DNA of 64,000 nt from Caecibacter massiliensis. GTDB lineage: Bacteria; Bacillota; Negativicutes; Veillonellales; Megasphaeraceae. A program made the position numbers and the translations under genes. Below, piece after piece: positions 53,692-61,867 of the stretch. The stretch is taken from the NCBI GenBank assembly GCA_900095875.1, contig LT608311.1, forward strand, positions 62,001 to 126,000. The letters are read 5' to 3'. Below the pieces are notes generated by a model. The model saw only the letters and a list, made by a program, of their open reading frames with translations. It made no database searches and was not told the DNA's origin. Each line of letters opens with the position of its first letter. Position 1 is the stretch's first letter.

Positions 53692-54883
53692 GGATTGTTA
53701 CCTCTTTTATTTCCGTTAAAATTGTTCCTTCCAGGAGTTGTATCGTCAAGAGCTGATTCTGCTCAAGTGAGCGGATATCCTTGAGGACATGACCGCCCTG
53801 CTCCAGCTGCCCATACCCTTTTCGTACCAGAAGGGCCGGATTCATAGCGCTGAGCGATGCTTTCAGAGCCTGCAGGCGCCCCGCTTCCCGTGTCAGTTTC
53901 AGGTCCAGATGCTGCCGGGCCAGACGGACCAGCTGGGATACAGATTCATCCTTCATAGAAAGGAATGCATCATAGCGGCGGGTCTGCAGCGCTGCTACGG
54001 TCCGCCCCAATTCCCGTTCCAGACGATCGAGGCGCAGAATGACAGACTGATACGCCTGGTCTGCCATAGCTGCCAGGTCCATCTGGATTTCTTCAAAGTC
54101 GGGAAATGCCAGTTCGGCCGCATGGGTCGGTGTCGCAGCCCGCACATCCGCAGCGTAGTCGGCCAGTGTCGTATCGGTCTCATGACCGATAGCCGTAATG
54201 ACCGGTACCTGAGCGTCATAGATGGCCTGTACGACCTGCGGACTATTAAAGCACCACAAGTCTTCCATGGAACCGCCGCCGCGGGCCAGAATGAGCACGT
54301 CGAGGTTCCGATCCTTACCGGCCTTTTCCAGAGTCCTGGCAATGACCGTTTCAGCACCTGCCCCCTGCACGGGAACAGGAAACAAGCGGATCTCCACGTA
54401 GGGATTGCGTTCAGCTGCTATTTTATGGATATCGTGCAGGACGGCCCCCGTCGCCGACGTAAGGACACCGACAGTCCAGGGAAACCGGGGGATATTTTTT
54501 TTGTGCTCTGGTGCAAAATATCCTTTCTCATATAACTCTTTCTTGATCTTTTCATATTGTTGTTGCAGCGTACCTACGCCACGGGCAAAGAGTTTTTCAA
54601 TAATAAAGGACACAGTGCCGCCTTTTTCATAGACATTGATAGCCCCTATAACTACGACCTGGTCCCCTTCACGCACGCCATCCATAGAATGGCCTACGCG
54701 ACTGCGGAACAAAATGGCCCGGATAGAACACGTTTCGTCATGGAGATTCATATAATAATGGCCGTTCGACGCCCGCTTCAGGCCGATGATACTGCCTTCC
54801 ATGGCAATGCTCTGCAGGCGGTAATCGCTCTGCAGATCATCTTTAATGCGCCGTACGACCTCTGTTACCGATGCATATTTCAT
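53657..54883 (-). CDS. xseA: Exodeoxyribonuclease VII large subunit
   Basis: A 408-residue catalytic subunit. It has an N-terminal OB fold (IGLKRASNGHYYMNLHD), then FPWTVGVLTSATGAVLHDI, LILARGGGSMEDLWCFN and ITAIGHETDTTLADYAADVR, the catalytic core, and a coiled-coil C-terminal part. It starts at ATG 54883, overlapping the TsaD-like gene by 4 bases. Confidence 0.96.
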   Translation of the reverse strand: MKYASVTEVVRRIKDDLQSDYRLQSIAMEGSIIGLKRASNGHYYMNLHDETCSIRAILFRSRVGHSMDGVREGDQVVVIGAINVYEKGGTVSFIIEKLFARGVGTLQQQYEKIKKELYEKGYFAPEHKKNIPRFPWTVGVLTSATGAVLHDIHKIAAERNPYVEIRLFPVPVQGAGAETVIARTLEKAGKDRNLDVLILARGGGSMEDLWCFNSPQVVQAIYDAQVPVITAIGHETDTTLADYAADVRAATPTHAAELAFPDFEEIQMDLAAMADQAYQSVILRLDRLERELGRTVAALQTRRYDAFLSMKDESVSQLVRLARQHLDLKLTREAGRLQALKASLSAMNPALLVRKGYGQLEQGGHVLKDIRSLEQNQLLTIQLLEGTILTEIKEVTIHGSDKRKTKKL

Positions 54884-55833
54884 AAATGGCCCCTTTCCTT
54901 CCAGAATGCCCAGAATGCGGCGCCAGAGGCATTGTCGGCGCTGTATCCGTCGGGGGCCAGGATGACCCGGACATGGTGCCGGCCGGCATAACGCAGCAGC
55001 TGGCTGCGGAGGAATCCGTTGCTCATGACGCCGCCTACGGCAACCAGTTTATCCATGCCACCGGCAAGTCCTGCATCGAGCAGTTCCTGAAGGCCGTTCC
55101 AAACGGTCTTCAGCGTCCAGCAGCTCATGGCACAGCTATCGGCCGTGCCACCGGCTATCTGGCGCTGGGCCTGCGATTCCGGGCCGGAATAGCTGATTTT
55201 CCCATCGCGGCAAAAGACGCGGCTCCCTTTGATGTCCATATCTCCCTTCCGGGCCATGGCATCGAGATGCACGCCTGCGGGGAAAGGAAATCCCAGGGCG
55301 ACACCAACGCGGTCGATAAACTGTCCGGCACTGATGTCGCTGGTCCCGCCAATGCGGGAAATGGACAGTCCCTCCTCATCAGCAACGGCATACAGAAGGT
55401 CCGTCGTCCCGCCAGATAAATGAAGACCCGTAAACGGATCCGCCGGTACCGTTCCCAATGGCCTCAGGGCTGCCAGGAGATGATTTTCCTGATGACTGAT
55501 GCAGTATAACGGCACCTGAAGCATAGCCGCCAGACTGCGTGCACAACCCCATCCGGCCAGAAAAGCCGGCATATAACTATCTTCCCTGCGCCGTGGCTGA
55601 TGAGTCACCCCGATGGCCCCGATCCGGCTGCCTTCCAGCGCCGGGCGGAGCCGTTCTATGAGTCCCGGCAGATTCCGCGTATGCTGATAGACCATTTGAG
55701 ACTGGGAGATTCCACGGCCACCGCTGGGTACAGTCAGGATACGCCGTTCATCCCGTACGACACGTCCATCTTCTCCGAGAAGACATACTGATGTAGTATA
55801 GCAGCTTGTGTCGATTCCCAGATAGAGATTCAT
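54880..55833 (-). CDS. TsaD/Kae1-family paralogue (peptidase M22-like)
   Basis: A 317-residue ASKHA-fold protein. It has LGIDTSCYTTSVCLL at the start, a metal-binding HQENH (HxxxH as in TsaD), LSGGTTDLLY and VGGVMSNGFLR. True TsaD, with TsaB and TsaE, makes t6A37 of tRNA. This copy is shorter and more diverged, and lies between nusB and xseA, the usual place of a Firmicute paralogue. No tsaB or tsaE is near. I take it as a paralogue; its substrate is unknown. Confidence 0.85.
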   Translation of the reverse strand: MNLYLGIDTSCYTTSVCLLGEDGRVVRDERRILTVPSGGRGISQSQMVYQHTRNLPGLIERLRPALEGSRIGAIGVTHQPRRREDSYMPAFLAGWGCARSLAAMLQVPLYCISHQENHLLAALRPLGTVPADPFTGLHLSGGTTDLLYAVADEEGLSISRIGGTSDISAGQFIDRVGVALGFPFPAGVHLDAMARKGDMDIKGSRVFCRDGKISYSGPESQAQRQIAGGTADSCAMSCWTLKTVWNGLQELLDAGLAGGMDKLVAVGGVMSNGFLRSQLLRYAGRHHVRVILAPDGYSADNASGAAFWAFWKERGHL

Positions 55834-55839
55834 ATCCTC

Positions 55840-56274
55840 TTACTTCCTTTGACGAACGTACGTCCCTAAAATGCCATTGACGAACCGGGACGACTTATGG
55901 CCACTGAATTCTTTGGCCAGCTCAATGGCTTCGTTGAGGATGACCGCATCGGCCATATCCACATCTTTCGGGTATAGGAGTTCACATAACGCCATACGCA
56001 TGACGTTCTTATCCGCCCGGTTCATCTGGGATACATCCCACCCTTTTGCCAGAGACTGGATAATCTGGTCAAATTCATTCATATGCTCTGTCGTCGTCGT
56101 AACCAGGTAATCACAATAATTTTCTTCATCCTGTACGACCGGCGTATCTTCATCATCTGTTCCATTTACAGAATTCAGGATTTCATCTTCTTGATACTGA
56201 ATGTCATCTTTTCCATGGAATTCTCTGGAAAATAATATTTCTAACGCCTTCTGGCGTGCTCTATGTCTGCTCAC
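55840..56274 (-). CDS. nusB: Transcription antitermination factor NusB
   Basis: Binds boxA RNA with NusE for rRNA antitermination. The 144-residue helical protein begins MSRHRARQKALEILFSREF and ends with LNEAIELAKEFSGHKSSRFVNG in family form. A 35-residue acidic insert (DEDTPVVQDEENY region) follows the first helix. It is 12 bases from the small Asp23-like gene upstream. Confidence 0.95.
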   Translation of the reverse strand: MSRHRARQKALEILFSREFHGKDDIQYQEDEILNSVNGTDDEDTPVVQDEENYCDYLVTTTTEHMNEFDQIIQSLAKGWDVSQMNRADKNVMRMALCELLYPKDVDMADAVILNEAIELAKEFSGHKSSRFVNGILGTYVRQRK

Positions 56275-56286
56275 GCGGACCTCCTA

Positions 56287-56592
56287 TCAGGATTGTTCCT
56301 TCAATACAACATCATCGACTGTCACATGGACTTCCAGAGTCTGCGGGTCTGCCATTTCCTGCAGCGCTGCCGCCACATGCTCCTGGACAGTCCTGGCCAG
56401 TACACACAAATTATCGCCGTAGTATCCATAGATGTGGATATCAGCAGTCAGCGTTCCTTCCTGCTGGTGCACATTCACATTTCGGCCTTTGGCAGGAATC
56501 AGGTCAGAAAATTCTTGCAGTGCCAATGACACGACCTGGACATATACGGAATCGTTGACGAAAAATTCAATGTCTTTTGTTTCGCCAGTCAT
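56287..56592 (-). CDS. Short Asp23/Gls24-like protein
   Basis: A 101-residue protein. Its second half (GTLTADIHIYGYYGDNLCVLA, then a helix, then LEVHVTVDDVVLKE) has the Asp23/Gls24 pattern, but the N-terminal G-x-I-x-I-S segment is absent. It overlaps the full-length Asp23 gene by 4 bases, so the two are coupled and may form one complex at the membrane. Function in envelope stress is suggested for the family and is not specific. Confidence 0.75.
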   Translation of the reverse strand: MTGETKDIEFFVNDSVYVQVVSLALQEFSDLIPAKGRNVNVHQQEGTLTADIHIYGYYGDNLCVLARTVQEHVAAALQEMADPQTLEVHVTVDDVVLKEQS

Positions 56593-56960
56593 TGCCCTGC
56601 CTCCTTATCTTCCGGGAAGACGATACCTGCAACCAGAATATGGACGGCGTCGACCTGGCAGCCCGTATCGCGTTCTACCGCATCTTTGACCGCTTTTTGC
56701 ACCTTGAGGGCTATATCGGGGATACGGTATCCGCTTTCCACGATCAGCCGCAGTGTGATTTCTGCCGCATTGCCGCTGATACGGGTTACGGCTCCCTGGG
56801 ACAGACTGCCCCTCCCAAGGCGGCGGGCCGCCGATTCAGCCAGCGTCGCATCCAGGGCATGGACGTGGGGCACGAGGGCCGCCGTCCTGGCAGCAATGGA
56901 TGAGATAGCTTTATCACTGATATGAATACTGCCCAGGTCATTTTGATTCGTCGTTTCCAT
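56589..56960 (-). CDS. Asp23/Gls24 family envelope stress protein
   Basis: A 123-residue Asp23 protein starting METTNQNDLGSIHISDKAI from ATG 56960, with CAGGTGA upstream. IVESGYRIPDIALKVQKAVKDAV and the final VDAVHILVAGIVF fit the family. Asp23 proteins gather at the membrane and affect the cell-wall stress response. The usual position of asp23 between efp and nusB is kept. A hairpin terminator lies between it and efp, so part of the transcripts must end before it. Confidence 0.88.
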   Translation of the reverse strand: METTNQNDLGSIHISDKAISSIAARTAALVPHVHALDATLAESAARRLGRGSLSQGAVTRISGNAAEITLRLIVESGYRIPDIALKVQKAVKDAVERDTGCQVDAVHILVAGIVFPEDKEAGQ

Positions 56961-56977
56961 ACGCGTCACCTGACTAC

Positions 56978-57024
56978 AAAAAAGAGGCTGGCGCAAGAAG
57001 CCTTTCACTTCTCACGACAGCCCC
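56978..57024 (-). terminator. Terminator after efp
   Basis: On the minus strand GGCTGTCGTGAGAAG pairs with CTTCTTGCGCCAGCC (two mismatched spots), then TCTTTTTT. It lies 14 bases after the efp stop and partly in front of the Asp23 gene. Confidence 0.8.
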
Positions 57025-57037
57025 TTGCCATGACAAC

Positions 57038-57595
57038 TTATGCTCTGCCGATATAGTTTCCTGTACGGGTATCGATCTGGAGAACTTCGCCTTCGTTGAT
57101 GAAGAGAGGTACTTTGACGACATAGCCGGTTTCAAGGGTAGCCGGTTTGCTGCCACCTGTAGCTGTATCACCACGCAGGCCCGGATCTGTCTGGATGACC
57201 TTCAGTTCGACGGCAGCCGGAAGATCAATACCAATGACTTTTCCTTTGAACATCATGACAGAAACGTTCATTTCTTCTTTCAGGAAATTAACAGCATCAC
57301 CGAGGCTATCTTTATTCAGTTCAAGCTGTTCGTATGTTTCATTATCCATGAAACAGTACATGCCTTCATTTTCATAAAGGTACTGCATCTGACGGCGGTC
57401 TACATGGCCTTCCTGTACTTTTTCACCGGCATTCCACGTACGTTCAACGACAGAACCGGTTTCCAGGTTTTTGATTTTAGCACGGACAAAAGCAGCGCCC
57501 TTGCCGGGTTTTACATGCTGGAATTCAACAACCTGCCATACCTGACCATCAATTTCAATCGTTACACCTGGTCTGAAATCATTACTTGTAATCAT
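57038..57595 (-). CDS. efp: Elongation factor P
   Basis: Helps ribosomes through polyproline. The 185-residue, three-domain protein starts [17 protein letters not shown]. Domain I has the loop [11 protein letters not shown] with Lys32, the modifiable position in other species. Domain II follows [11 protein letters not shown], and domain III ends [15 protein letters not shown]. It is 16 bases after the Xaa-Pro peptidase gene, a frequent pair. Confidence 0.97.
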   Translation of the reverse strand: MITSNDFRPGVTIEIDGQVWQVVEFQHVKPGKGAAFVRAKIKNLETGSVVERTWNAGEKVQEGHVDRRQMQYLYENEGMYCFMDNETYEQLELNKDSLGDAVNFLKEEMNVSVMMFKGKVIGIDLPAAVELKVIQTDPGLRGDTATGGSKPATLETGYVVKVPLFINEGEVLQIDTRTGNYIGRA

Positions 57596-57611
57596 CTGTT
57601 AACTCCTCCTA

Positions 57612-58676
57612 CTATAACTCCATCAAATCTTTTGGCGTTTTGGTTAAGATTTCACAGCCATTGGCTGTCACGGCAACGGAATCTTCAATGCGGACCCCGT
57701 ATTTGCCTTCTATGTACAGCCCCGGTTCTACCGTGACTATCATATTTTCTTTCAGGACACCCGTACTGCGCGGTGACAAGACCGGTTCTTCATGAATTTC
57801 CAGCCCTGTCCCATGCCCCAGGGAGTGGGTGAAATACTGTGATACATGACGGGCAGCAAAATAATTGCGGACGATGAAATCGACATCTTTCCGGCTGACA
57901 CCGGCCCGGACAGCGGCAACGCCTTCTTTCTGTGCTTCCAGGATCATATTGTAGAAATCACGCTGTTCCCGGCTTGCGTTACCGACAACGACGGTCCTCG
58001 TAATATCGGAATGATACCCTTCCCAGACTGCTCCAAAGTCGAAAGTGACAAAATCTCCTTTTTCGATGACCTTGGGACTAGCCGTGCCATGGGGCATAGA
58101 CGAGCGGACACCGGATGCGACTATGGTCGTAAACGATTTTTCTTCTGACCCGGAAAGGAGCATATTGCTTTCCAGCCGGGCTGCCAGTTCTTTTTCTGTC
58201 ACTCCCGGTTTGATGTACGGCAGAAGATCGGCAAACGCCTGATCGGCAATGGCACTGGCTTTCCGCGTAGCCGTCAGTTCGAACGGTTCCTTGACAGCGC
58301 GCAGGACGTTGAGGTTATACCCCTCAAAACCACATTCTGTCTGACCTGCAATCTGTTCAAACATCATATGAGTCAGGAAATTGCTTTCATATACAACAGC
58401 CTGGGCACCGCCTTCGCGCAGGCTCCGGGCTATGCATTCTGCCAGCCGGCCCTGATGGTTGCCAATGGTATACCAGGTACCAGACTGACCAGCAGCCTGT
58501 TCCGTATAACGCGAGTCAGTCCAGAGAACGGCTGTCGCGCCAGTCACGACAAGTGCTCCCTCCCCGCCGGTAAAGCCGCTGAAGTAGCGAAGATTTTCTG
58601 GCTGCATAATGATGACGCCGTCTGCCACGTGTTCACGGAGGAACTGGCGCAGCCGGTCTATTCTTTCTCCAATCAT
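57612..58676 (-). CDS. M24 family Xaa-Pro peptidase
   Basis: A 354-residue metallopeptidase. The N-terminal domain has MQPENLRYFSGFTGGEGAL. The pita-bread domain has the five metal ligands: DFGAVWEGYHSDITR (two Asp), HSLGHGTGLEIHE (His), VEPGLYIE (Glu) and RIEDSVAV (Glu). It should remove N-terminal residues before proline, or act as an Xaa-Pro dipeptidase. ATG 58676 with AGGTGA upstream is used; the frame runs back to 58811 over the neighbour's end. Confidence 0.93.
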   Translation of the reverse strand: MIGERIDRLRQFLREHVADGVIIMQPENLRYFSGFTGGEGALVVTGATAVLWTDSRYTEQAAGQSGTWYTIGNHQGRLAECIARSLREGGAQAVVYESNFLTHMMFEQIAGQTECGFEGYNLNVLRAVKEPFELTATRKASAIADQAFADLLPYIKPGVTEKELAARLESNMLLSGSEEKSFTTIVASGVRSSMPHGTASPKVIEKGDFVTFDFGAVWEGYHSDITRTVVVGNASREQRDFYNMILEAQKEGVAAVRAGVSRKDVDFIVRNYFAARHVSQYFTHSLGHGTGLEIHEEPVLSPRSTGVLKENMIVTVEPGLYIEGKYGVRIEDSVAVTANGCEILTKTPKDLMEL

Positions 58677-58750
58677 GCTATCACCTGATTTTTTCAGTCT
58701 ACACCTTATCATATCATATAACAGAGACGTTGAAAAGGAAAAATTCTCAC

Positions 58751-59476
58751 TCAATCCGTTCCGGACGATGCGAATACAGCTTCCCGCTCTGTTTCCGTTA
58801 GAGGACGCCATGCACCGGGCGTCAATGCCCTGTCGAGAATGACTTTACCGATGCACATACGATGCAATGCTTCTACTGTAAGTCCTACAGCAGCACACAT
58901 ACGTTTGACCTGATGGAATTTTCCCTCCTGCACAGTGATGGTCAACTCCTGTTCTCCCGACCGGACCGCTTTTGCCGGCAGACAGACTAATCCATCGTCC
59001 AGGACCAGTCCTGCGGCGAAGCGTTCCCCTATATCTTCAGGGATACATCCGGCTACGCGGGTTATATATACTTTGGGAACATGCTTTTTGGGAGATGTGA
59101 TGCGATGAGCCCACTGTCCATCATTGGTGAGAAGCAGCAACCCCGTCGTGTCTTTGTCCAGACGCCCGACGGGAAACAGGCCGGCACCAGAAAACTGCTG
59201 GGGCAGCAGGTCGATGACCGTCTGTGCACGGGGATCTTCTGTCGCCGACAGGACACCTTCTGGCTTATAGAGCATGAGATAGTAAAATTCTTCGTAAGAT
59301 ACAGCCTGTCCCTTGACCGTTACCGCATCACGGCCCGGCTGGACCTTCTGGCTGCTGTCTCTGCAGGACATGCCATTTACGGCTACGGCGCCAGACCGGC
59401 ACAGTTCCTTTATTTCTTTTCTGGTTCCCCATCCCGTATGGCCCAGTAATTTATCAAGACGTATCGTATTTGCCAT
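58751..59476 (-). CDS. Pseudouridine synthase, RsuA family
   Basis: A 241-residue enzyme with an N-terminal S4 domain (RLDKLLGHTGWGTRKEIKELC) and a catalytic domain with GRLDKDTTGLLLLTNDG, where the Asp is the nucleophile. EGKFHQVKRMCAAVG is the family end motif. RsuA modifies U516 of 16S rRNA in E. coli, RluB/E/F act on 23S; which applies here is open, with the S4 plus this spacing favouring RsuA. It follows the phosphatase gene by 9 bases. Confidence 0.92.
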   Translation of the reverse strand: MANTIRLDKLLGHTGWGTRKEIKELCRSGAVAVNGMSCRDSSQKVQPGRDAVTVKGQAVSYEEFYYLMLYKPEGVLSATEDPRAQTVIDLLPQQFSGAGLFPVGRLDKDTTGLLLLTNDGQWAHRITSPKKHVPKVYITRVAGCIPEDIGERFAAGLVLDDGLVCLPAKAVRSGEQELTITVQEGKFHQVKRMCAAVGLTVEALHRMCIGKVILDRALTPGAWRPLTETEREAVFASSGTD

Positions 59477-59485
59477 GACCTTCTC

Positions 59486-60151
59486 CTACATGACATTATG
59501 CTGCCGCCCATACCATTGTGGTTCATACCCTTTCATCCCTTCCAGATGCTGGGTACAATTCATGAGAGTCATGACACTGCGGCTGCCATAATATTCAATA
59601 ATCGTAAAAGCCGTATTATACTGCTGAAAACACCAGAGCTTGCGGAAATCCAGTTCCAGCAGGCCAAACAACAAACAGCGGATAGCTGCACCATGTGAGA
59701 CGATCATAACGGAATCCCCGTCTGCATGGTGACTAAGTAACTCTTTCGTCTTGGCCGTAATACGGTCCCGCACTTCGAGGAACGATTCACCGCCCCGGGC
59801 CCGCATTTTACCTTCAGATGCATAAAAAGCTTCAATTTCTCCCGGCCATTGTTTGGTGATTTCATCATAGGTATGGCGTTCCCATACACCAAAACTGATT
59901 TCCCTCAGTTCCGGATATTGCTGTACCGGCAGCTGGTGTGGCTCTGCAATGATTTGGGCTGTCGTATAAGCCCGCGACAGCGTGCTGGTATAGATGGCAT
60001 CAAAATGAATATCCTTCATAAAGCGGCTCAGGCGCCGGGCCTGTTCTATCCCTGTGGCATTGAGCGGTACGTCTGATGCGCCCTGGAACCACTGTTGGGA
60101 ATTACCATCGGTTTCACCATGACGAACGAGATAAAGCTTGATCATGTACAT
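59486..60151 (-). CDS. cobC: Histidine phosphatase, probable alpha-ribazole phosphatase
   Basis: A 221-residue member of the phosphoglycerate mutase-like family. The catalytic LVRHGETDGN is near the N-terminus, with STLSRAYTTAQIIAE and VSHGAAIRCLL supplying the second His. Its place after cobU and cobS suggests it removes the phosphate from alpha-ribazole phosphate or adenosylcobalamin phosphate in the nucleotide-loop pathway. Sequence alone would allow other phosphatases. AAAGGA precedes two possible starts (60151, 60145). Confidence 0.8.
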   Translation of the reverse strand: MYMIKLYLVRHGETDGNSQQWFQGASDVPLNATGIEQARRLSRFMKDIHFDAIYTSTLSRAYTTAQIIAEPHQLPVQQYPELREISFGVWERHTYDEITKQWPGEIEAFYASEGKMRARGGESFLEVRDRITAKTKELLSHHADGDSVMIVSHGAAIRCLLFGLLELDFRKLWCFQQYNTAFTIIEYYGSRSVMTLMNCTQHLEGMKGYEPQWYGRQHNVM

Positions 60152-60221
60152 TCGGTCCTTTCCTGTAATCTATGATGAATCCTTTCCTGCTGATAGAAGC
60201 GGGAGATTCTGGAGAAAATGG

Positions 60222-60953
60222 TTAATATATAGCGGCACAGAGGCCAAGTAACAACAATTCGCTGCTTTCGGTAACGGCGCCATACGTATCTCCCGTGACG
60301 CCGCCGAGATGCTTTACAATATAGGTATTGAGTATCAGGCTGGCCGCTATAGCTGTCCCTAGGAGAGTCAGGTACAAAAAACCTCCTATGAGAACAGGCG
60401 GCAGGGCTGCCAGAAATCCCAAAGCCAGGGTACGCGGCGGTGCATAGGCGGCAAAGGCCTTTCCCAACCCCTCCGGACGGGCATAGGGGAATTCCAGCAC
60501 GCTCACGAGCGTGCCATAGCGTGCTGCCACTGGAATACCGAGGAGGGCCGCATAGACTGCCGGTCCTTCAATGTTTGCCAGAAAGCAAATTTTCAGCAAT
60601 GCCAGAAAAAAGAAAGCCATGACCCCATTGGATCCGACCCGGCTGTCTTTCAGGATTTCCAGCATCCGTTCCCGGCTTCGTCCGGAAAACAGACCGTCAG
60701 CCGTGTCCATGAATCCGTCGGCGTGAAGGCCTCCCGTAATCAGGAACCAGGCAATAATGACACACACGGCCCGGTAAAACCCAGTCAGGGCCAGACCTGC
60801 AGCAAACCAGCACAGGCACAGGAACAGGCCGATACAGCCTCCCACCAGCGGAAAGTATCGCAGTGACGCGCCAAAGGCCTCATTCGTCCAGGTCAGATGC
60901 CGGGCCAACTGTATCCGCGTCAGGAACTGGAGGGCAATGAGAAAACTCGTCAT
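60222..60953 (-). CDS. cobS: Adenosylcobinamide-GDP ribazoletransferase
   Basis: Inner-membrane enzyme of 243 residues joining adenosylcobinamide-GDP and alpha-ribazole, the last big step of cobalamin synthesis. The family signature GGLHADGFMDTADGLFSG and R-MLEILKDSRVGSNG are present, with about six membrane helices. Its ATG overlaps the cobU stop by 4 bases. Confidence 0.95.
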   Translation of the reverse strand: MTSFLIALQFLTRIQLARHLTWTNEAFGASLRYFPLVGGCIGLFLCLCWFAAGLALTGFYRAVCVIIAWFLITGGLHADGFMDTADGLFSGRSRERMLEILKDSRVGSNGVMAFFFLALLKICFLANIEGPAVYAALLGIPVAARYGTLVSVLEFPYARPEGLGKAFAAYAPPRTLALGFLAALPPVLIGGFLYLTLLGTAIAASLILNTYIVKHLGGVTGDTYGAVTESSELLLLGLCAAIY

Positions 60954-61528
60954 GGCCGTTCCTCCCGCAATGGAAGATGGACCTGCCGGCTTTTAATTTC
61001 CATAGTAATGCCACATACACTCAGATACACCTCATCTGCTTCCGCAGCGGTATGCTGATTCAGGAAACCGATGAGATCACGGTACTGGCGGCTCACTTTT
61101 GCCATGGGGACGATGCCCGATCCCAGTTCATTGGTAACAACGACGAAGACACCATCCCTGCTCTGACGCACGGCCCGCAGCACCCCGTCCCATTCGTTCT
61201 CTGCTTCTTTCAGGATATGGGAGAAATCATCTCCGTCACGCTGCAGCAGGAAATTAGAAAAATACAGGGTCAGACAATCAAGCAGGATGTTATCAGTCTG
61301 CTGTAAAATATGGTCAATCTGATTTCCCAGTCCAGACGGTACTTCAAAGGTCTGCCACGACGCCGGACGACGGCTGCGGTGACGGGCCACCCGGTCTGCC
61401 ATTTCATCATCCAGGACCCGGGCCGTTGCAATATACCCATGCCGTCCGGGACACGCCTCCAGATATTGCTCGGCAAACTGACTCTTGCCACTGCGGGCGC
61501 CTCCTGTAACCAATACAATGCGGGCCAT
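60950..61528 (-). CDS. cobU: Adenosylcobinamide kinase/guanylyltransferase
   Basis: A 192-residue bifunctional enzyme that phosphorylates adenosylcobinamide and attaches GMP. It has the P-loop VTGGARSGKSQFAE, the guanylylated His region VARHRSRRPASW and VTNELGSGIVP. AGGGGGAGG is close before the ATG. First gene of cobU-cobS-cobC. The leader of about 25 bases has no cobalamin riboswitch, and cobT is not in this window. Confidence 0.95.
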   Translation of the reverse strand: MARIVLVTGGARSGKSQFAEQYLEACPGRHGYIATARVLDDEMADRVARHRSRRPASWQTFEVPSGLGNQIDHILQQTDNILLDCLTLYFSNFLLQRDGDDFSHILKEAENEWDGVLRAVRQSRDGVFVVVTNELGSGIVPMAKVSRQYRDLIGFLNQHTAAEADEVYLSVCGITMEIKSRQVHLPLREERP

Positions 61529-61559
61529 TTTTCCTCCCCCTTTCCAGCACGATAGACAT

Positions 61560-61589
61560 ATTATACTACTGATAGGATACCTCTGCCAA
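61560..61589 (-). promoter_or_regulatory. Promoter of cobU-cobS-cobC
   Basis: On the minus strand TTGGCA (61584-61589) and TATAAT (61560-61565) are 18 bases apart, about 30 bases before the cobU ATG. Confidence 0.72.
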
Positions 61590-61638
61590 CACGTTTTCTC
61601 GCTGCCATAGCTGCAGGATTTGCCATGTACAGACTGTA

Positions 61639-61680
61639 AGTATCTTTGAAAAAAAATTTTATTTTTTCTTCAAAGATACT
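61639..61680. repeat. 12-bp perfect inverted repeat before the tRNA-Val promoter
   Basis: AGTATCTTTGAA (61639-61650) and TTCAAAGATACT (61669-61680) are exact complements with an 18-base A/T loop. The last base is the first of the tRNA -35 box. No T-run follows, so it is not a standard terminator for the plus strand. Confidence 0.7.
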
Positions 61681-61708
61681 TGACAATACGTGTGAAATTG
61701 AGTATACT
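61680..61708 (+). promoter_or_regulatory. Strong promoter of tRNA-Val
   Basis: TTGACA (61680-61685) and TATACT (61703-61708) with a 17-base spacer, 13 bases before the tRNA. Confidence 0.9.
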
Positions 61709-61721
61709 AAACAAGTCGCAT

Positions 61722-61798
61722 GGGGGTATAGCTCAGTTGGTTAGAGCGTCACGTTGACATCGTGAAGGTCGTTGATTCGAATTCAACTATTCCCACCA
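61722..61798 (+). tRNA. tRNA-Val (anticodon GAC)
   Basis: A 77-base cloverleaf with encoded CCA. The acceptor stem GGGGGTA with TATTCCC has two G-U pairs. The D arm contains GCTCAGTTGGTTAGAGC, the anticodon stem is TCACG with CGTGA, loop TTGACAT gives GAC, and the T arm is GTTGA-TTCGAAT-TCAAC. Confidence 0.96.
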
Positions 61799-61809
61799 AT
61801 GAAACTAAG

Positions 61810-61834
61810 GCCGCCGGATTCCGGCGGCTTTTTT
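61810..61834 (+). terminator. Terminator after tRNA-Val
   Basis: GCCGCCGG and CCGGCGGC pair over a 3-base loop, then six T. It precedes the yigZ-like gene by 34 bases, so that gene may depend on partial read-through. Confidence 0.9.
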
Positions 61835-61867
61835 ATACACATTTATAATTTGCGAGGAAATCCGATT

